DNA of 64,000 nt from Edwardsiella anguillarum (GCF_008801815.1 NZ_VZOX01000015.1), one strand, 5' to 3'. Counted from the first letter of the stretch, positions 40,731-49,992 are shown. Made by a program: numbers and translations. The notes: generated from the sequence alone by a model not told the origin.

Positions 40731-42212
40731 TCAGACGCGTTCGCGATCCAGCGTAACCTGTTTGGCCGGCGCAAACAGCGGCGCGGCGAGCACGCCGACC
40801 ACGACGACCGACATGGCGCCGACGACGCCGTAGAAGAAGAAGTTGAGGTCAGAGGCGTAACGCGTTAGTAGCACGGCGACGATGCTGACCAGGATCCCGC
40901 AGAAGGCGCTGCCGGCGTTGGCGCGTTTAAAGAAGATCCCCAGCATAAACAGGCCGGTCATGGGGCCGCCCATCAGGCCGATCAGGCTGTTGAAGGCATC
41001 CCAAATCTCGGACTCATTGGAGAGCACCAGCCAAATGGTGGCCAGGCTGCTCAGCAGGCCGGCGAGGATAATCACCAGACGGGCGATCTTCATCTTCTGC
41101 GGCGCGCTGCGCTCGTGACGGCTGAGCCGCACATAGATATCGGAGTTAAAGCAGCTGGAGATGCTGTTCAGGCTGCTGGAGATGCTGGACTGGGCCGCCG
41201 CGAAAATGGCCGCGATGATCAGCCCGGCGATGCCGCTGGGCATTTCGGTGACCACGAACAGCGGCAGGATCCCGCCGGTGTTAAAGCCCTTCGGCAGCAG
41301 CTGCGGATTCTGCTGATAGTAGACAAACAGCGCGGAGCCGATGGCGAAGAAGAAAATGGGGATAATCGCCACCAGCTTGGCGTTGGTGATCAGCGTCCGC
41401 TTGGTCTCCTCGATGGAGTCGGTCACGATGTAGCGCTGGACTACGTCCTGGCTGGCGGTAAATTGCTGAATATTGGCAAACAGAAAGCCTATCATCAGCA
41501 CCGGAATGGTACTGTTGGTCCAGCTCCAGTGAAACTGGCTGTCCGGGAAGAATTTATCGGCGGCGGCGGTGACGCTGTAGATCTCGCTAATCCCGCCGTT
41601 CACCTTCCAACAGATCATGATGAAGATCAGCACGGCACCGCCGGAGAGCAGCAGCCCCTGGATCACGTCGGTCCAGATAACCCCTTCAATCCCCCCCATC
41701 CAGGTGTAGATGATGCACAGAATGCTGATCAGCAGCACCAGAACCACCGGATCGATGGCCAGGAAGGGACGCAGGGCCAGCACGGTCAGATAGGTGATAA
41801 TGGCGATGCGGCCGATGTGGAACAGCATGAACGAGAGGCTGGCAAACAGCCGGCTGCGGACATCGAAGCGCGCCTCCAGATACTCGTAGGCCGAGGTGAT
41901 TTTCAGCTTGCGGAAAAACGGAATGTAGAAGTAAAACACCAGCGGCAGAATGGCGATAGCCAGATACTGGCCGATGATGAATGTCCAGTCCGAGGTATAG
42001 GCCTTGGCCGGAATGGACATAAACGTGATGGAGCTCAAGGTGGTGGCAAAGACGGAGACGCCGGCGGCCCAGCCGGGAACGCGGCCGCCGCCGCGGAAGT
42101 AGTCATCCGCCGTTTTCTGGCGCTTGGCAAAGTACATCCCCACCAGCATCATCGCCAGCAGGTAGCCGAACAGGACGGCATAGTTAAGGAATCCGAAGTC
42201 ATGAATCTGCAT
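40731..42212 (-). CDS. siaT: Sodium/sialic acid symporter (SSS family)
   Basis: This 493-residue protein with about 13 membrane segments is very similar to the SSS-type SiaT described from Proteus mirabilis: FLNYAVLFGYLLAMMLVGMY, FRGGGRVPGWAAGVSVFATT and the conserved SSITFMSIPAKAY. The AQSSISSSLNSISSCFNSD segment carries the Na-binding Ser residues. It imports N-acetylneuraminate with sodium across the inner membrane. It has its own promoter with an operator in the spacer. Confidence 0.93.
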   Translation of the reverse strand: MQIHDFGFLNYAVLFGYLLAMMLVGMYFAKRQKTADDYFRGGGRVPGWAAGVSVFATTLSSITFMSIPAKAYTSDWTFIIGQYLAIAILPLVFYFYIPFFRKLKITSAYEYLEARFDVRSRLFASLSFMLFHIGRIAIITYLTVLALRPFLAIDPVVLVLLISILCIIYTWMGGIEGVIWTDVIQGLLLSGGAVLIFIMICWKVNGGISEIYSVTAAADKFFPDSQFHWSWTNSTIPVLMIGFLFANIQQFTASQDVVQRYIVTDSIEETKRTLITNAKLVAIIPIFFFAIGSALFVYYQQNPQLLPKGFNTGGILPLFVVTEMPSGIAGLIIAAIFAAAQSSISSSLNSISSCFNSDIYVRLSRHERSAPQKMKIARLVIILAGLLSSLATIWLVLSNESEIWDAFNSLIGLMGGPMTGLFMLGIFFKRANAGSAFCGILVSIVAVLLTRYASDLNFFFYGVVGAMSVVVVGVLAAPLFAPAKQVTLDRERV

Positions 42213-42570
42213 GTTTAATTCCTGCCATGGGTAAGGTAAGAGGGAGGGCGCTGACGGCGATAGTCCGGCGGGTGCGCGCGCCGCGGGGGGATATTGGATA
42301 GTGCATCACGCCGTCCTCCGTTAGGGTCGTTGTGTCGGCTCTGCGTCCTGGGGCAGAGGCGGGTCTTGTTGGTGTTTTGCTCCGTTATGATTATTTTTTC
42401 GGAGCGTTGCTTCATCAAGCGAAAAAATGGGGAAGTGTGAGGCGTCGCATAATGTGGTACGAAAATCGCTCTCTTATGTAGTGCAGCGCACACTTTCCCA
42501 TTGATGAATTTAAAGATTACAGCCCTGTCTGTGCCGTTAGCGGAGCGCGCGGCGGCGCCCCGCAGAGGCG
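42213..42570. promoter_or_regulatory. siaT promoter region with candidate operator
   Basis: The 358-base gap has no gene. On the minus strand TTGATG (42418-42413), a 17-base spacer and AATAAT (42395-42390) form a promoter. CGGAGC-GTT-GCTTCA (42400-42414) lies across the spacer and -35, fitting the pattern found before nanA and nanM. The rest holds no recognisable element. Confidence 0.7.
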
Positions 42571-43260
42571 TTAGAAGTTGTACTGAAGCCCGACGCGGTA
42601 GCGCGTCTGGCGCGCATCGCTGTTGCTGTTGACGGCGACGTTGCCGACTTCGATATAGGGGGTAAAGGACGGATTTATCCGGTAAGAGAGGGCGACGTTG
42701 TGTTCATAATTGGTCTTTTTATTATCGTATTTAAGTGCGTCGCTATACATTTGGGTATAATCATATTCAACACGCCAATCATCAAATCGATAGCCAATAT
42801 AACCATCCAGGCGGTTTGTCTGTTCGTCGTTTACGCCATCCTGCGTTTTTCTCGCATAGTCAAAACGGTAACGCCCGGCGATGTAAATACCGCTGTCAAA
42901 GCTGTATTGCGCTCTCAGGTAAGGCTTATAGATAGCGGTATCCGCGCTGCTCTCAAAAATAATGCCTGGCTGTAGCGTGATATTATCGGACAGCTTATGG
43001 CTATAGCTCAGTCCCATTTCAATAGCGTTGGTTACTAGATCGCTTAAAAATTTATCCTGCTCGCTATTTACGCCACCGGATTTTACGCTAGCATCAACGT
43101 AAAATCCTACGCCGCTGGCAAAGTTATGAATGATGGCGATGCGATCCTTATTAATGCGTGAGGCATCTGCATATTCATGGCGAAAGTCGATGGTGGTGGC
43201 CTGCGCGTTTATTGCAGAGAAAATGAGAGATAGCGCTAATGATATAATGGTCTTTTTCAT
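42571..43260 (-). CDS. nanC: NanC/KdgM-type outer membrane porin
   Basis: This 229-residue beta-barrel has a signal peptide (KKTIISLALSLIFSAINAQA) and the family start TTIDFRHEYADASRINKDRI. It ends with the outer-membrane signature Tyr-Asn-Phe. Alternating strands such as RLDGYIGYRFDDWRVEYDY fit the 12-stranded KdgM fold. Its place between nanM and siaT argues for sialic acid transport (NanC) rather than oligogalacturonate. The gap to nanM holds a perfect hairpin CCGCGAT/ATCGCGG. Confidence 0.88.
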   Translation of the reverse strand: MKKTIISLALSLIFSAINAQATTIDFRHEYADASRINKDRIAIIHNFASGVGFYVDASVKSGGVNSEQDKFLSDLVTNAIEMGLSYSHKLSDNITLQPGIIFESSADTAIYKPYLRAQYSFDSGIYIAGRYRFDYARKTQDGVNDEQTNRLDGYIGYRFDDWRVEYDYTQMYSDALKYDNKKTNYEHNVALSYRINPSFTPYIEVGNVAVNSNSDARQTRYRVGLQYNF

Positions 43261-43319
43261 TTTTCATTCCCAGAGATATTGAGTGGTTTTTGATTATTTA
43301 TGGGTACAGCTAGTCGTCG

Positions 43320-43340
43320 CCGCGATAGAAGGGATCGCGG
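43320..43340. other. Hairpin between nanM and nanC
   Basis: CCGCGAT and ATCGCGG pair as a 7-bp stem around AGAAGGG. No U-run follows on either strand, so it may be a message-stabilising or processing element that sets relative levels of nanM and nanC. Confidence 0.5.
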
Positions 43341-43369
43341 CACGGGTAATCGTTATCGGCGGCGGCGTA

Positions 43370-44527
43370 TCAGCGTTCGATGATCAGCCTGCCGTCGCGC
43401 ATGCTGAGCGTGATGACCGAATCGACCGCCTGGCCCTGTAGCGTCTCTCCGCCGATCAGGTAAAGGTGCTGGCCATCGCTGACGGAGACGCCGTAGCCCA
43501 GCGGGACAGGCAGCTCGCCAATGGCCTGCCAGCGCTCGCCCAGCTGGGCATAGATGGCCTGCTGCCAGTGCTTATTAAGCCCTTGATGGGCATAATAGTG
43601 CCGTTGGCGATAGTTGGCCCGGGCTCCGGGGAAGTTGGCGCCGCCCGCCACCAGCAGGGTTCCATGGCTGTAGCCTGCGTAGGCACCGGCCAGCCCCTCT
43701 TGAAGCGGCTCTCCCGGCGGCGGCGGCAGCGCACCTTCGCCGGTCCAGCGCAGCCGATCGTGGGACCAGGTGGCATAGTGGATCCGCTCTGTGCGCAGAC
43801 CCGGCTTGATCTCGCCATTGATCAGCGTGATGCGTTCGCCGCTGCGCACCAGCGCCGAGCCCGCCGTTCCGGCAAAGGGGGTGACGCCGAGCGACTGCCA
43901 GCGTTGGCCGTCGGCATCAAATAGCAGCGCCTCCCGACTAAAGAAATAATCCTCGCTCGGCTTATCAAAATAGCGCTGAATAATATTATCAGAGGCTGGC
44001 TTATTATCTTTATTTTGATGAATGTCTCGGAGGTAACCATCAAATATTTGTTTGTTTACGCCGCCTAAAAATAGCCCCTGGGTGCGGTTGAGCGCGACGG
44101 CGGCGTGACCGACAAAGCCCCGTGGCGGATGCGTATCTATTTTTTGCCATTGATCGCTCTGCGGTATATAGCGATAGGTATCGGTTAATGCGGAGGGCGT
44201 CTCATCGTGCTGGCTAGCCTTACCGCTGCCGCCAAACACGTACAGGCTATTATTTAACGCCAGCGTCACCGCCTGATCCCGGGCCGTGCCAGGAAATGCA
44301 GCAATAGGCTCCCAGCGCTTTTCCTGGGCGGCCAAGTCCAATCGATACCAGGATTTATCGGCGCTGCCCAGCCCGATATAAATCGTGTTGTTGAGAATGG
44401 CGCCGGTGCCGCCTTTAAACGGCGTTGGCAGTACGGGTAATATCTCCGCATTTCCGGCAGGAATAATCAAGGCAGATAAAATCACGGCGGCCAGAAGACG
44501 GACGACTGGCTGCGTTAACCCAGGCAT
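43370..44527 (-). CDS. nanM: N-acetylneuraminate mutarotase (Kelch beta-propeller)
   Basis: This 385-residue periplasmic protein has a signal peptide (VRLLAAVILSALIIPAGNA) and the NanM start LPVLPTPFKGGTGAILNNTI. It carries Kelch-type repeats such as SLYVFGGSGKAS, HAAVALNRTQGLFLGGVN and TLLVAGGANFPGA. It speeds the alpha-to-beta change of free sialic acid before uptake. It is the first gene of the cluster, with AAGGAG upstream of the ATG. Confidence 0.93.
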   Translation of the reverse strand: MPGLTQPVVRLLAAVILSALIIPAGNAEILPVLPTPFKGGTGAILNNTIYIGLGSADKSWYRLDLAAQEKRWEPIAAFPGTARDQAVTLALNNSLYVFGGSGKASQHDETPSALTDTYRYIPQSDQWQKIDTHPPRGFVGHAAVALNRTQGLFLGGVNKQIFDGYLRDIHQNKDNKPASDNIIQRYFDKPSEDYFFSREALLFDADGQRWQSLGVTPFAGTAGSALVRSGERITLINGEIKPGLRTERIHYATWSHDRLRWTGEGALPPPPGEPLQEGLAGAYAGYSHGTLLVAGGANFPGARANYRQRHYYAHQGLNKHWQQAIYAQLGERWQAIGELPVPLGYGVSVSDGQHLYLIGGETLQGQAVDSVITLSMRDGRLIIER

Positions 44528-44622
44528 ATAAGCTCCTTGCGATTAAAGTATCATGATGCGGTGGCCGTTCTGCCCGCGGGGTGGACGACGGACATGACAG
44601 GACGTTGTTGTAGTATTGCTCC

Positions 44623-44653
44623 ATTATAAAATGATCTTTGGAGTTATACTTCA
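44623..44653 (-). promoter_or_regulatory. nanM promoter with candidate operator
   Basis: On the minus strand a TATAAT -10 (44628-44623) lies 96 bases before nanM. The -35 is poor. TGGAGT-TAT-ACTTCA (44639-44653) covers the -35 area and matches the nanA and siaT operators. CTCCA at 44620 and TGGAG at 44639 form a further inverted pair. Confidence 0.65.
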
Positions 44654-44854
44654 ATCTGCTTTTGTGTGAAGTGTGAGAGAGTTCAAAAATGAATCCGTTG
44701 CTTTATTGTGCAGCGCCATCGGGTCGCGAACCCAACGGGTTTATAGGCATAGAAAAATCATCACTAATTATACTTCGCGTGCTAATATTGGGTAAATGTT
44801 ATTAGTCTGCCGATGCCGCGCATCGCAATAGACACCGTGGTGATGCTAACGATC

Positions 44855-45082
44855 ATGCCGATCTTTCCGCTCTCCCCCCTGACCGACCTGGTCGTTGGGG
44901 CTTCACTGTACTTTCCCCCGCTGTTTAAGGCGGTGGCGCTGGGACTGCTGCTGTGGCTGATCGTTCACCGCCTGCTGCGCGCCCAGATCTACGGCGGCGA
45001 TATCTGGCATCCCACGCTGCTGGATCTCTCCCTCCTCGTGATATGCATCACCCTGGCGTTTGCCTTGCTAATCTGCGGATAG
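44855..45082 (+). CDS. ydhI: YdhI-like small inner membrane protein (DUF1656)
   Basis: The start MPIFPLSPLTDLVVGASLYF gives 75 residues. An ATG four codons earlier is also possible, and the ribosome-binding site does not settle the choice. The protein has two membrane segments and the DUF1656 hallmark (YGGDIWHPTLLDLSL), also seen in AaeX. It lies at the head of a three-gene efflux unit, 6 bases before ydhJ. Confidence 0.88.
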   Translation: MPIFPLSPLTDLVVGASLYFPPLFKAVALGLLLWLIVHRLLRAQIYGGDIWHPTLLDLSLLVICITLAFALLICG

Positions 45083-45088
45083 TCTTCG

Positions 45089-45946
45089 ATGAAACTGCAC
45101 TCCCTGAAATATTTTTTGAGCGTGATCGCCTGTGCCATCGCCCTGTGCGCCGGCGGATGGCTGTGGAACTACTACATGCAGTCGCCCTGGACCCGCGACG
45201 GTAAGGTCCGCGCCGAGCTGGTCAGCGTGACGCCGGAGGTCTCTGGGCGCATCACCCGCGTGGCGGTACGCGATAATCAGGCTGTGACCCGGGGGCAGCT
45301 GCTGTTCACGCTGGACAGCCAGCCGTTCATTATTGCCCGCGATCGGGCCAACGCGGCGCTGATGCGGGCGCAAAGCGATCTGGACAAGGCGCAGCACGAG
45401 GCCGCGCGGCGGCGCCGTCTGCCGGCGGACGCCATCTCCGCCGAGTCGCTGGATACCGCGCAGCTGAATGTTAAGGCGATGCAGGCCGCCTATCAGGTCG
45501 CCCGCGAGAGCCTGGCGCAGGCCGAGTGGGACCTGGCCCACGTGCGTATCGAGGCGCCGGCGGATGGCTTTATCACCAACCTGCGCAGCCGGGCCGGCAA
45601 CTATGCCCACGCCGGCACGCCGCTGGTGGCGCTGATCGATCGCCATTCGTTCTATGTGATGGGATACTTTGAAGAGACCAAGCTGCGCCATATCCGGGTC
45701 GGCGATCGGGCCGATATCATGCTGTATGACGGCAGTACGCCGCTGCAGGGGCGGGTTGAAAGCATTGGGCGCGCCATCGACGATCAGAGCGCCGAGCCGG
45801 GCGCCGATATGCTGCTGAATGTGAAGCCCAACGTGCCCTGGGTGCGTCTGGCGCAGCGCGTGCCGGTGCGTATCGCCCTGGACGGCGTGGCGGCCGATAC
45901 GCTGCTGGTTTCGGGCATGACCTGCACCATTACCCTGAAACCCTAG
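45089..45946 (+). CDS. ydhJ: YdhJ-like membrane fusion protein
   Basis: This 285-residue HlyD-family adaptor has the same length as E. coli YdhJ. It has an N-terminal membrane anchor (YFLSVIACAIALCAGGWLW), a barrel-sandwich domain (VTPEVSGRITRVAVRDNQAV), a short coiled coil and VRIEAPADGFITNLRSRAGN. It links the inner membrane FUSC protein to an outer channel for small-molecule efflux. Confidence 0.92.
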   Translation: MKLHSLKYFLSVIACAIALCAGGWLWNYYMQSPWTRDGKVRAELVSVTPEVSGRITRVAVRDNQAVTRGQLLFTLDSQPFIIARDRANAALMRAQSDLDKAQHEAARRRRLPADAISAESLDTAQLNVKAMQAAYQVARESLAQAEWDLAHVRIEAPADGFITNLRSRAGNYAHAGTPLVALIDRHSFYVMGYFEETKLRHIRVGDRADIMLYDGSTPLQGRVESIGRAIDDQSAEPGADMLLNVKPNVPWVRLAQRVPVRIALDGVAADTLLVSGMTCTITLKP

Positions 45947-45957
45947 GGCGGAGTGGA

Positions 45958-47961
45958 ATGATGACGCGCAACGGCGGTCTGTGGCAGCAGCTGCCCTGGG
46001 GAAAGGCGACGGCGGGGCAGTGGCGCTACGCGCTGCGCAATACCCTGGCGATGTGTCTGGCGCTGTGGATCGCGTTCGCCCTGGATCTGGATGAGCCCTA
46101 CTGGGCTTTTACCTCGGCGGCGGTGGTCAGCTTTCCGACGGTGGGCGGGGTGATCGGCAAGAGCATCGGCCGGATTATCGGCAGCCTGCTGGGGGCGCTG
46201 GCCTCAATGGTGATCGCCGGGCTGTGCCTGAATGAACCCTGGCTGTTTACCTTTTGCATCGCGGGCTGGATAGCGCTGTGCACGTATGTTTCTAACCACT
46301 ATCAGAACAACCTCTCCTATGCCTTCGCGCTGGCGGGCTATACGGCGGCGATCATCGCCTTTACCACGCCGAACAGCAGCGATACCATGCAGATATTCGA
46401 TATCGCTCAGGCGCGGGTGTGCGAGGTGATCACCGGCCTGCTGTGCGGCGCCCTGATGATGATGATCATGCCCAATGACTCGGACGGCGCCAATCTGCTG
46501 ACGTCGCTGCGGCGCATGCATCAGCGCTTGCTGGAGCATGCGCTGATGCTGTGGGCGCCAGCGCCGGGCAGCGATCTGCGCACGGCCCATGAGACGGTGA
46601 TCCGCGAGATCCTCACCCTGAACCTGCTGCGTATCCAGGCCTTCTGGAGTCACTACCACTTTCGCCGCAACAATCATCTACTCAACTATCTGCTGCACCA
46701 GCAGCTACGGATGACCAGCGCCATCGCCATTATCCGTCGCATGCGGCAGCACTGGCCCGATGCGCCGCCCGCGCTGGAGACGGTGCTGACGCAGATCGTC
46801 GATGCCCTGCGGCAGCCGACGTGCGATCCCTACCGTACGGCGCGCCTGCTGGCGCCGCTGTACGCGAGCCCGACGTCGCGGGTGCGTCTGCAGGCCTTTG
46901 TCCGTCAGGTGCAGCGCTTTGTCCGCCTGTACCTCGGCAGCTTTCGCTGGCTGCAGCGGCTGGCTCAGAGCGGCAGCGAGAGTGCGGCGCTGACCCCACC
47001 GAGCACGCCGCCGCTGGCGCTGCATACCGATACGCTGGAGGCGGCCTACAATGCGCTGCGAACTTTCTGTACCCTGGTGCTGGGCTGCGCATTCTGGATT
47101 GAGACCCAATGGGATAGCGGTGCATCGGCGCTGGCTATCGCCGCGGTAACCTGCGTGCTGTACTCCGCGTCGGCCTCGCCGATGAGCAGCCTGATGACGC
47201 TGTTTAAGGCGATGATCATGCTGTCAGTCTTCTGCTTTTTGCTGAAGTTTGGCCTGATGATCCAGATAAATGATTTCTGGGTTTTCTGTCTCATTCTGGC
47301 GCCGATCCTGCTGACCATGCAGCTGCTGAAGCTGCAAAGCGCCCGCCATGCGGCGCTGTGGGGGCAGGTTATCGTATTTATGGGATCGTTTCTGATGGTG
47401 ACCAATCCGCCGCAGTACGACTATGCCAGCGTGCTGAACGGCAGCATCGCCAAGATCGGCGGCGTGCTGCTGGCCGCGCTGGCGTTCCAGATCCTTCATC
47501 CTAGCTCCGATCGGCGTAAAGGTCGCCGGATCATCCGGGCGATGCGCCGGGACTTTATCGGGCAGCTGGCGGCCCACCCTCGCAGCAGCGAGGCGCAGTA
47601 TGAGTCGCTGATCTATCACCGTATCAGCCAGCTGAACCAAAGCCGGGATGCCTTGGCCCGCCGCTGGCTGCTGCGCTGGGGCATGGTGCTGCTGAACTGT
47701 ACGCACATCGTCTGGCAGCTGCGTAACTGGGAGGCGCGCGGCGACCCGCTGGAGCGAGTACGGGATCTCTGCCTGCACGGTCTGCACGGCATCATCAGCG
47801 AGGAGGGGGTCCAGCAGGCACACCTGACGCACACGCTGGCGCAGCTGGCGCGCATGAGTGAGCTGCTCGCCGCCCATCCTAACCCCAGCGCCCGCGATCT
47901 GGCCGGTGTTATCTGGCGCTTATACTGCGCCCTGAGTCAGCTGCAGATGGCGATGGACTAA
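45958..47961 (+). CDS. ydhK: YdhK-like FUSC efflux protein
   Basis: This 667-residue FUSC-family inner membrane protein is close in length to YdhK (670). It has two blocks of membrane helices (about 30-170 and 370-520), each followed by a cytoplasmic helical part. The fold resembles AaeB, a pump for aromatic acids. It starts 11 bases after ydhJ. Its stop overlaps the 3' end of a facing small gene by 4 bases. Confidence 0.92.
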   Translation: MMTRNGGLWQQLPWGKATAGQWRYALRNTLAMCLALWIAFALDLDEPYWAFTSAAVVSFPTVGGVIGKSIGRIIGSLLGALASMVIAGLCLNEPWLFTFCIAGWIALCTYVSNHYQNNLSYAFALAGYTAAIIAFTTPNSSDTMQIFDIAQARVCEVITGLLCGALMMMIMPNDSDGANLLTSLRRMHQRLLEHALMLWAPAPGSDLRTAHETVIREILTLNLLRIQAFWSHYHFRRNNHLLNYLLHQQLRMTSAIAIIRRMRQHWPDAPPALETVLTQIVDALRQPTCDPYRTARLLAPLYASPTSRVRLQAFVRQVQRFVRLYLGSFRWLQRLAQSGSESAALTPPSTPPLALHTDTLEAAYNALRTFCTLVLGCAFWIETQWDSGASALAIAAVTCVLYSASASPMSSLMTLFKAMIMLSVFCFLLKFGLMIQINDFWVFCLILAPILLTMQLLKLQSARHAALWGQVIVFMGSFLMVTNPPQYDYASVLNGSIAKIGGVLLAALAFQILHPSSDRRKGRRIIRAMRRDFIGQLAAHPRSSEAQYESLIYHRISQLNQSRDALARRWLLRWGMVLLNCTHIVWQLRNWEARGDPLERVRDLCLHGLHGIISEEGVQQAHLTHTLAQLARMSELLAAHPNPSARDLAGVIWRLYCALSQLQMAMD

Positions 47962-48272
47962 GCCAGATAGAGCGCGTTGAGGCAGTCGTACTGCCGCTCC
48001 TGCGGCAGAAAACAGCGAATAAACAGCTGCAGATCGGTTTTTTCGCCGACGAACATCACCTGTAGACAGGGGGCATCGCTGATGCTGATGCGGTGCAGGG
48101 TGCAAAAGTCGCGCATCTCTTCACTGACGCTGAGCAGCGAAACCAGCAGGCGGTAGCGCGGCGGCGGCGGTACCGCCTGCTGTTTTTCTGCAATTTGATC
48201 GATTAGCGAGCGCAGACGTGGCCCGCTGTCCGAGCGCGGGTTTCCGGGCATGTGCCATCTTCGGGAGGCCAT
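47958..48272 (-). CDS. Small protein of unknown function
   Basis: This reading frame of 104 residues (or 97 from MPGNPRSDSGPRL) faces ydhK tail-to-tail. It has a Pro-rich AVPPPPRYRLLVSLLSV segment and an alternating strand/helix C-terminus (PCLQVMFVGEKTDLQLFIRC). I do not recognise a family. It is supported by its non-shadow position and typical amino acid balance only. Confidence 0.5.
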   Translation of the reverse strand: MASRRWHMPGNPRSDSGPRLRSLIDQIAEKQQAVPPPPRYRLLVSLLSVSEEMRDFCTLHRISISDAPCLQVMFVGEKTDLQLFIRCFLPQERQYDCLNALYLA

Positions 48273-48564
48273 AGATCTATCCTGATATTGACTGTTTTTT
48301 GTCCTTAAATGACCGCTGCATGTCCCGCTGTGGCCGGCCTGCCAGCGGCGACAGACGCGTAGCCAGGGGACTCAGCGGTCGTGTTCCAGATAACCTAGCT
48401 ATAAAAAGAGCATAGCCAAAAAGGGTGTCGGCGCCTGTATAGCAAGATTGCGGCGGCAGCGTCAAGGTGCTTTTCTAAAGAAAACTATCAATAAAAACAA
48501 ATGGCTGTAGAAAGATATTAGGATTTTTCGCACGACGCGCTATTCGGGGCGTAATTGCCAGCAT

Positions 48565-48591
48565 GCCGTGCGGGGAGCGCGGCGTTTTTTT
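48565..48591 (+). terminator. Terminator upstream of yjjG
   Basis: GCCGTGC pairs with GCGCGGC (one T-G) around GGGGA, followed by GTTTTTTT on the plus strand. Confidence 0.7.
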
Positions 48592-48630
48592 GGGGGAACG
48601 TGTCGATTTAAATGAAATTAACCCTATTGG

Positions 48631-48680
48631 CGCCGCGGTGCGTGGGATCGTCTATTGCGCCGGCGTCCGCGGCGTTTTTT
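48631..48680 (+). terminator. Second plus-strand terminator upstream of yjjG
   Basis: CGCCGCGG and CCGCGGCG pair across a 28-base loop and are followed by TTTTTT. The long loop makes it weaker than the first. Confidence 0.5.
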
Positions 48681-48896
48681 CGCGGCGCTTTTTCCCGTTG
48701 CGTAAGGCGCCCTGCCCATTCTGTGGCACAATAGCCCGTGTTTTTTGCGCCCGGATACGCTGGTCGCGGGGGAATGCCGCCGGCGTATCGCGTCAGGCGA
48801 CGCCGCGCCGGGCCAGCGCGTTATTTTCATGCCCTCTTCGTCGTCGCATGCCGCGGCGTGGGGCGCGCAGGTGAAGTTGAGTGGAAAGTGAGCGAG

Positions 48897-49571
48897 ATGA
48901 AATACAGTTGGATTTTGTTTGATGCGGATGAAACGCTGTTCCGCTTTGATGCCTATCAAGGGCTGCGCCTGATGTTTTCCCGCTTTAACGTCGATTTCAG
49001 CGTGGAGGATTACCAGGCCTACGAGGCGGTGAACCAGCCGCTGTGGGTAGATTATCAGGAGGGGCGGATCACCTCGCGCCAGCTGCAGGAGGTTCGGTTT
49101 GAGGGGTGGGCCCAGCGCCTCAATATGACGGCCTGCGCGATTAACGATGCCTTTGTTCAGGCGATGACCGAGATCTGCGAGCCGTTGCCGGGCGCCCGTG
49201 AACTGGTGCTCTCCCTGCGGGGCCGGGTGCGGATGGGTATCATCACCAACGGCTTTACCGCCATGCAGAATGAGCGTCTGCAGCGCACCGGTCTGAGCGA
49301 TGCCTTCGCGACCCTGGTGGTCTCGGAGGAGGTCGGGGTCGCCAAGCCGGACGTGGCGATTTTTGAGCATGCCTTCGCCCTGATGGATAATCCCCCGCGT
49401 GAGCAGATCCTGATGGTGGGCGATAATCCGCACTCCGATATTCTGGGCGGTATCAATGCCGGTATTGATACTTGCTGGTTGAATACCCGCGATGAGCCGG
49501 CGCCGCAGGGGATCACGCCCAGCTACCAGGTCGGATCGCTGCGCGAGCTGCAGCAGATTTTACTAGCCTGA
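48897..49571 (+). CDS. yjjG: Pyrimidine 5'-nucleotidase YjjG
   Basis: The start MKYSWILFDADETLFRFDAY gives 224 residues, as in E. coli YjjG (225). HAD motifs are present: DADET (I), ITNGFTAMQNERL (II region), VAKPDVAIFEHA (III) and MVGDNPHSDILGG (IV). The enzyme dephosphorylates pyrimidine monophosphates and protects against toxic analogues. The frame is open upstream, but that part is unlike the family. Confidence 0.94.
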   Translation: MKYSWILFDADETLFRFDAYQGLRLMFSRFNVDFSVEDYQAYEAVNQPLWVDYQEGRITSRQLQEVRFEGWAQRLNMTACAINDAFVQAMTEICEPLPGARELVLSLRGRVRMGIITNGFTAMQNERLQRTGLSDAFATLVVSEEVGVAKPDVAIFEHAFALMDNPPREQILMVGDNPHSDILGGINAGIDTCWLNTRDEPAPQGITPSYQVGSLRELQQILLA

Positions 49572-49788
49572 TCGCGCTCACAGCGCCGTCTCCGGCGGGA
49601 GGCGGCGGGCTATGGGCACGCGCTGACGCCGGCGCGGCAATAGGCAATAGCCGATCGCCGTGCGTATGGCGCGGGGAATCCCAAACGGAGAGGGTGTACG
49701 GGCAGCCTGCCGAATGATGCCGCAGGTCAGCGAAGCGGGCGCCGCGATGGCTATCGGCGGCGTTGTGCGCGGGAAGAGAGTGCGGGAG

Positions 49789-49992
49789 TTAGCGCTGGCG
49801 CTGGGACTTGGCCCACTGTACTTTTTGCCAGTCTTCGCAGCAGTCGCTGTCGCAGAAGTTTCCCGTCGGGATCGGTGCGTGACAGTTGTAGCAATACCCG
49901 GTAGGCGCCATGCTGGGTTTGTGACGGTTGGCCAGCGCCAGATCGCGTTCCAGTTCTTCCAGCGCGCTGGCGTTGTCAAATTCGTCTGCCAT
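49789..49992 (-). CDS. Small zinc-finger protein
   Basis: This 67-residue protein begins MADEFDNASALEELERDLAL and carries CYNCHAPIPTGNFC followed by CCEDWQK, so four or more Cys/His could bind zinc. GAGG precedes the start by 8 bases. Proteins of this style are widespread in Enterobacterales, related to the C4 TraR group. Its start is only 124 bases from the ModE-type box in divergent orientation. The 217 bases between it and yjjG hold no recognisable element. Confidence 0.75.
   Translation of the reverse strand: MADEFDNASALEELERDLALANRHKPSMAPTGYCYNCHAPIPTGNFCDSDCCEDWQKVQWAKSQRQR

Larger units (their letters stand above)
48273..48896 (+). ncRNA. Intergenic region with two plus-strand terminators (possible small RNA)
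   Basis: This 624-base gap before yjjG has no convincing gene. Two strong rho-independent terminators lie on the plus strand: GCCGTGC/GCGCGGC plus seven T bases (48565-48591) and CGCCGCGG/CCGCGGCG plus six T bases (48631-48680). Since no plus-strand gene precedes them, they suggest an untranslated transcript starting near 48480-48540. No confident promoter is seen. Confidence 0.4.

Noticed and set aside
41115..42218. 367-codon frame antisense to siaT
   Set aside because: Rich in His, Asp and Gln with no domain; siaT on the other strand is a near-perfect family match.
48563..48874. 103-codon plus-strand frame before yjjG
   Set aside because: It begins inside a terminator hairpin, is Arg/Cys-rich, and resembles no family.
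49578..49979. 133-codon minus-strand frame after yjjG
   Set aside because: It overlaps the zinc-finger gene in another frame and has Thr/Pro/Arg-rich random composition.
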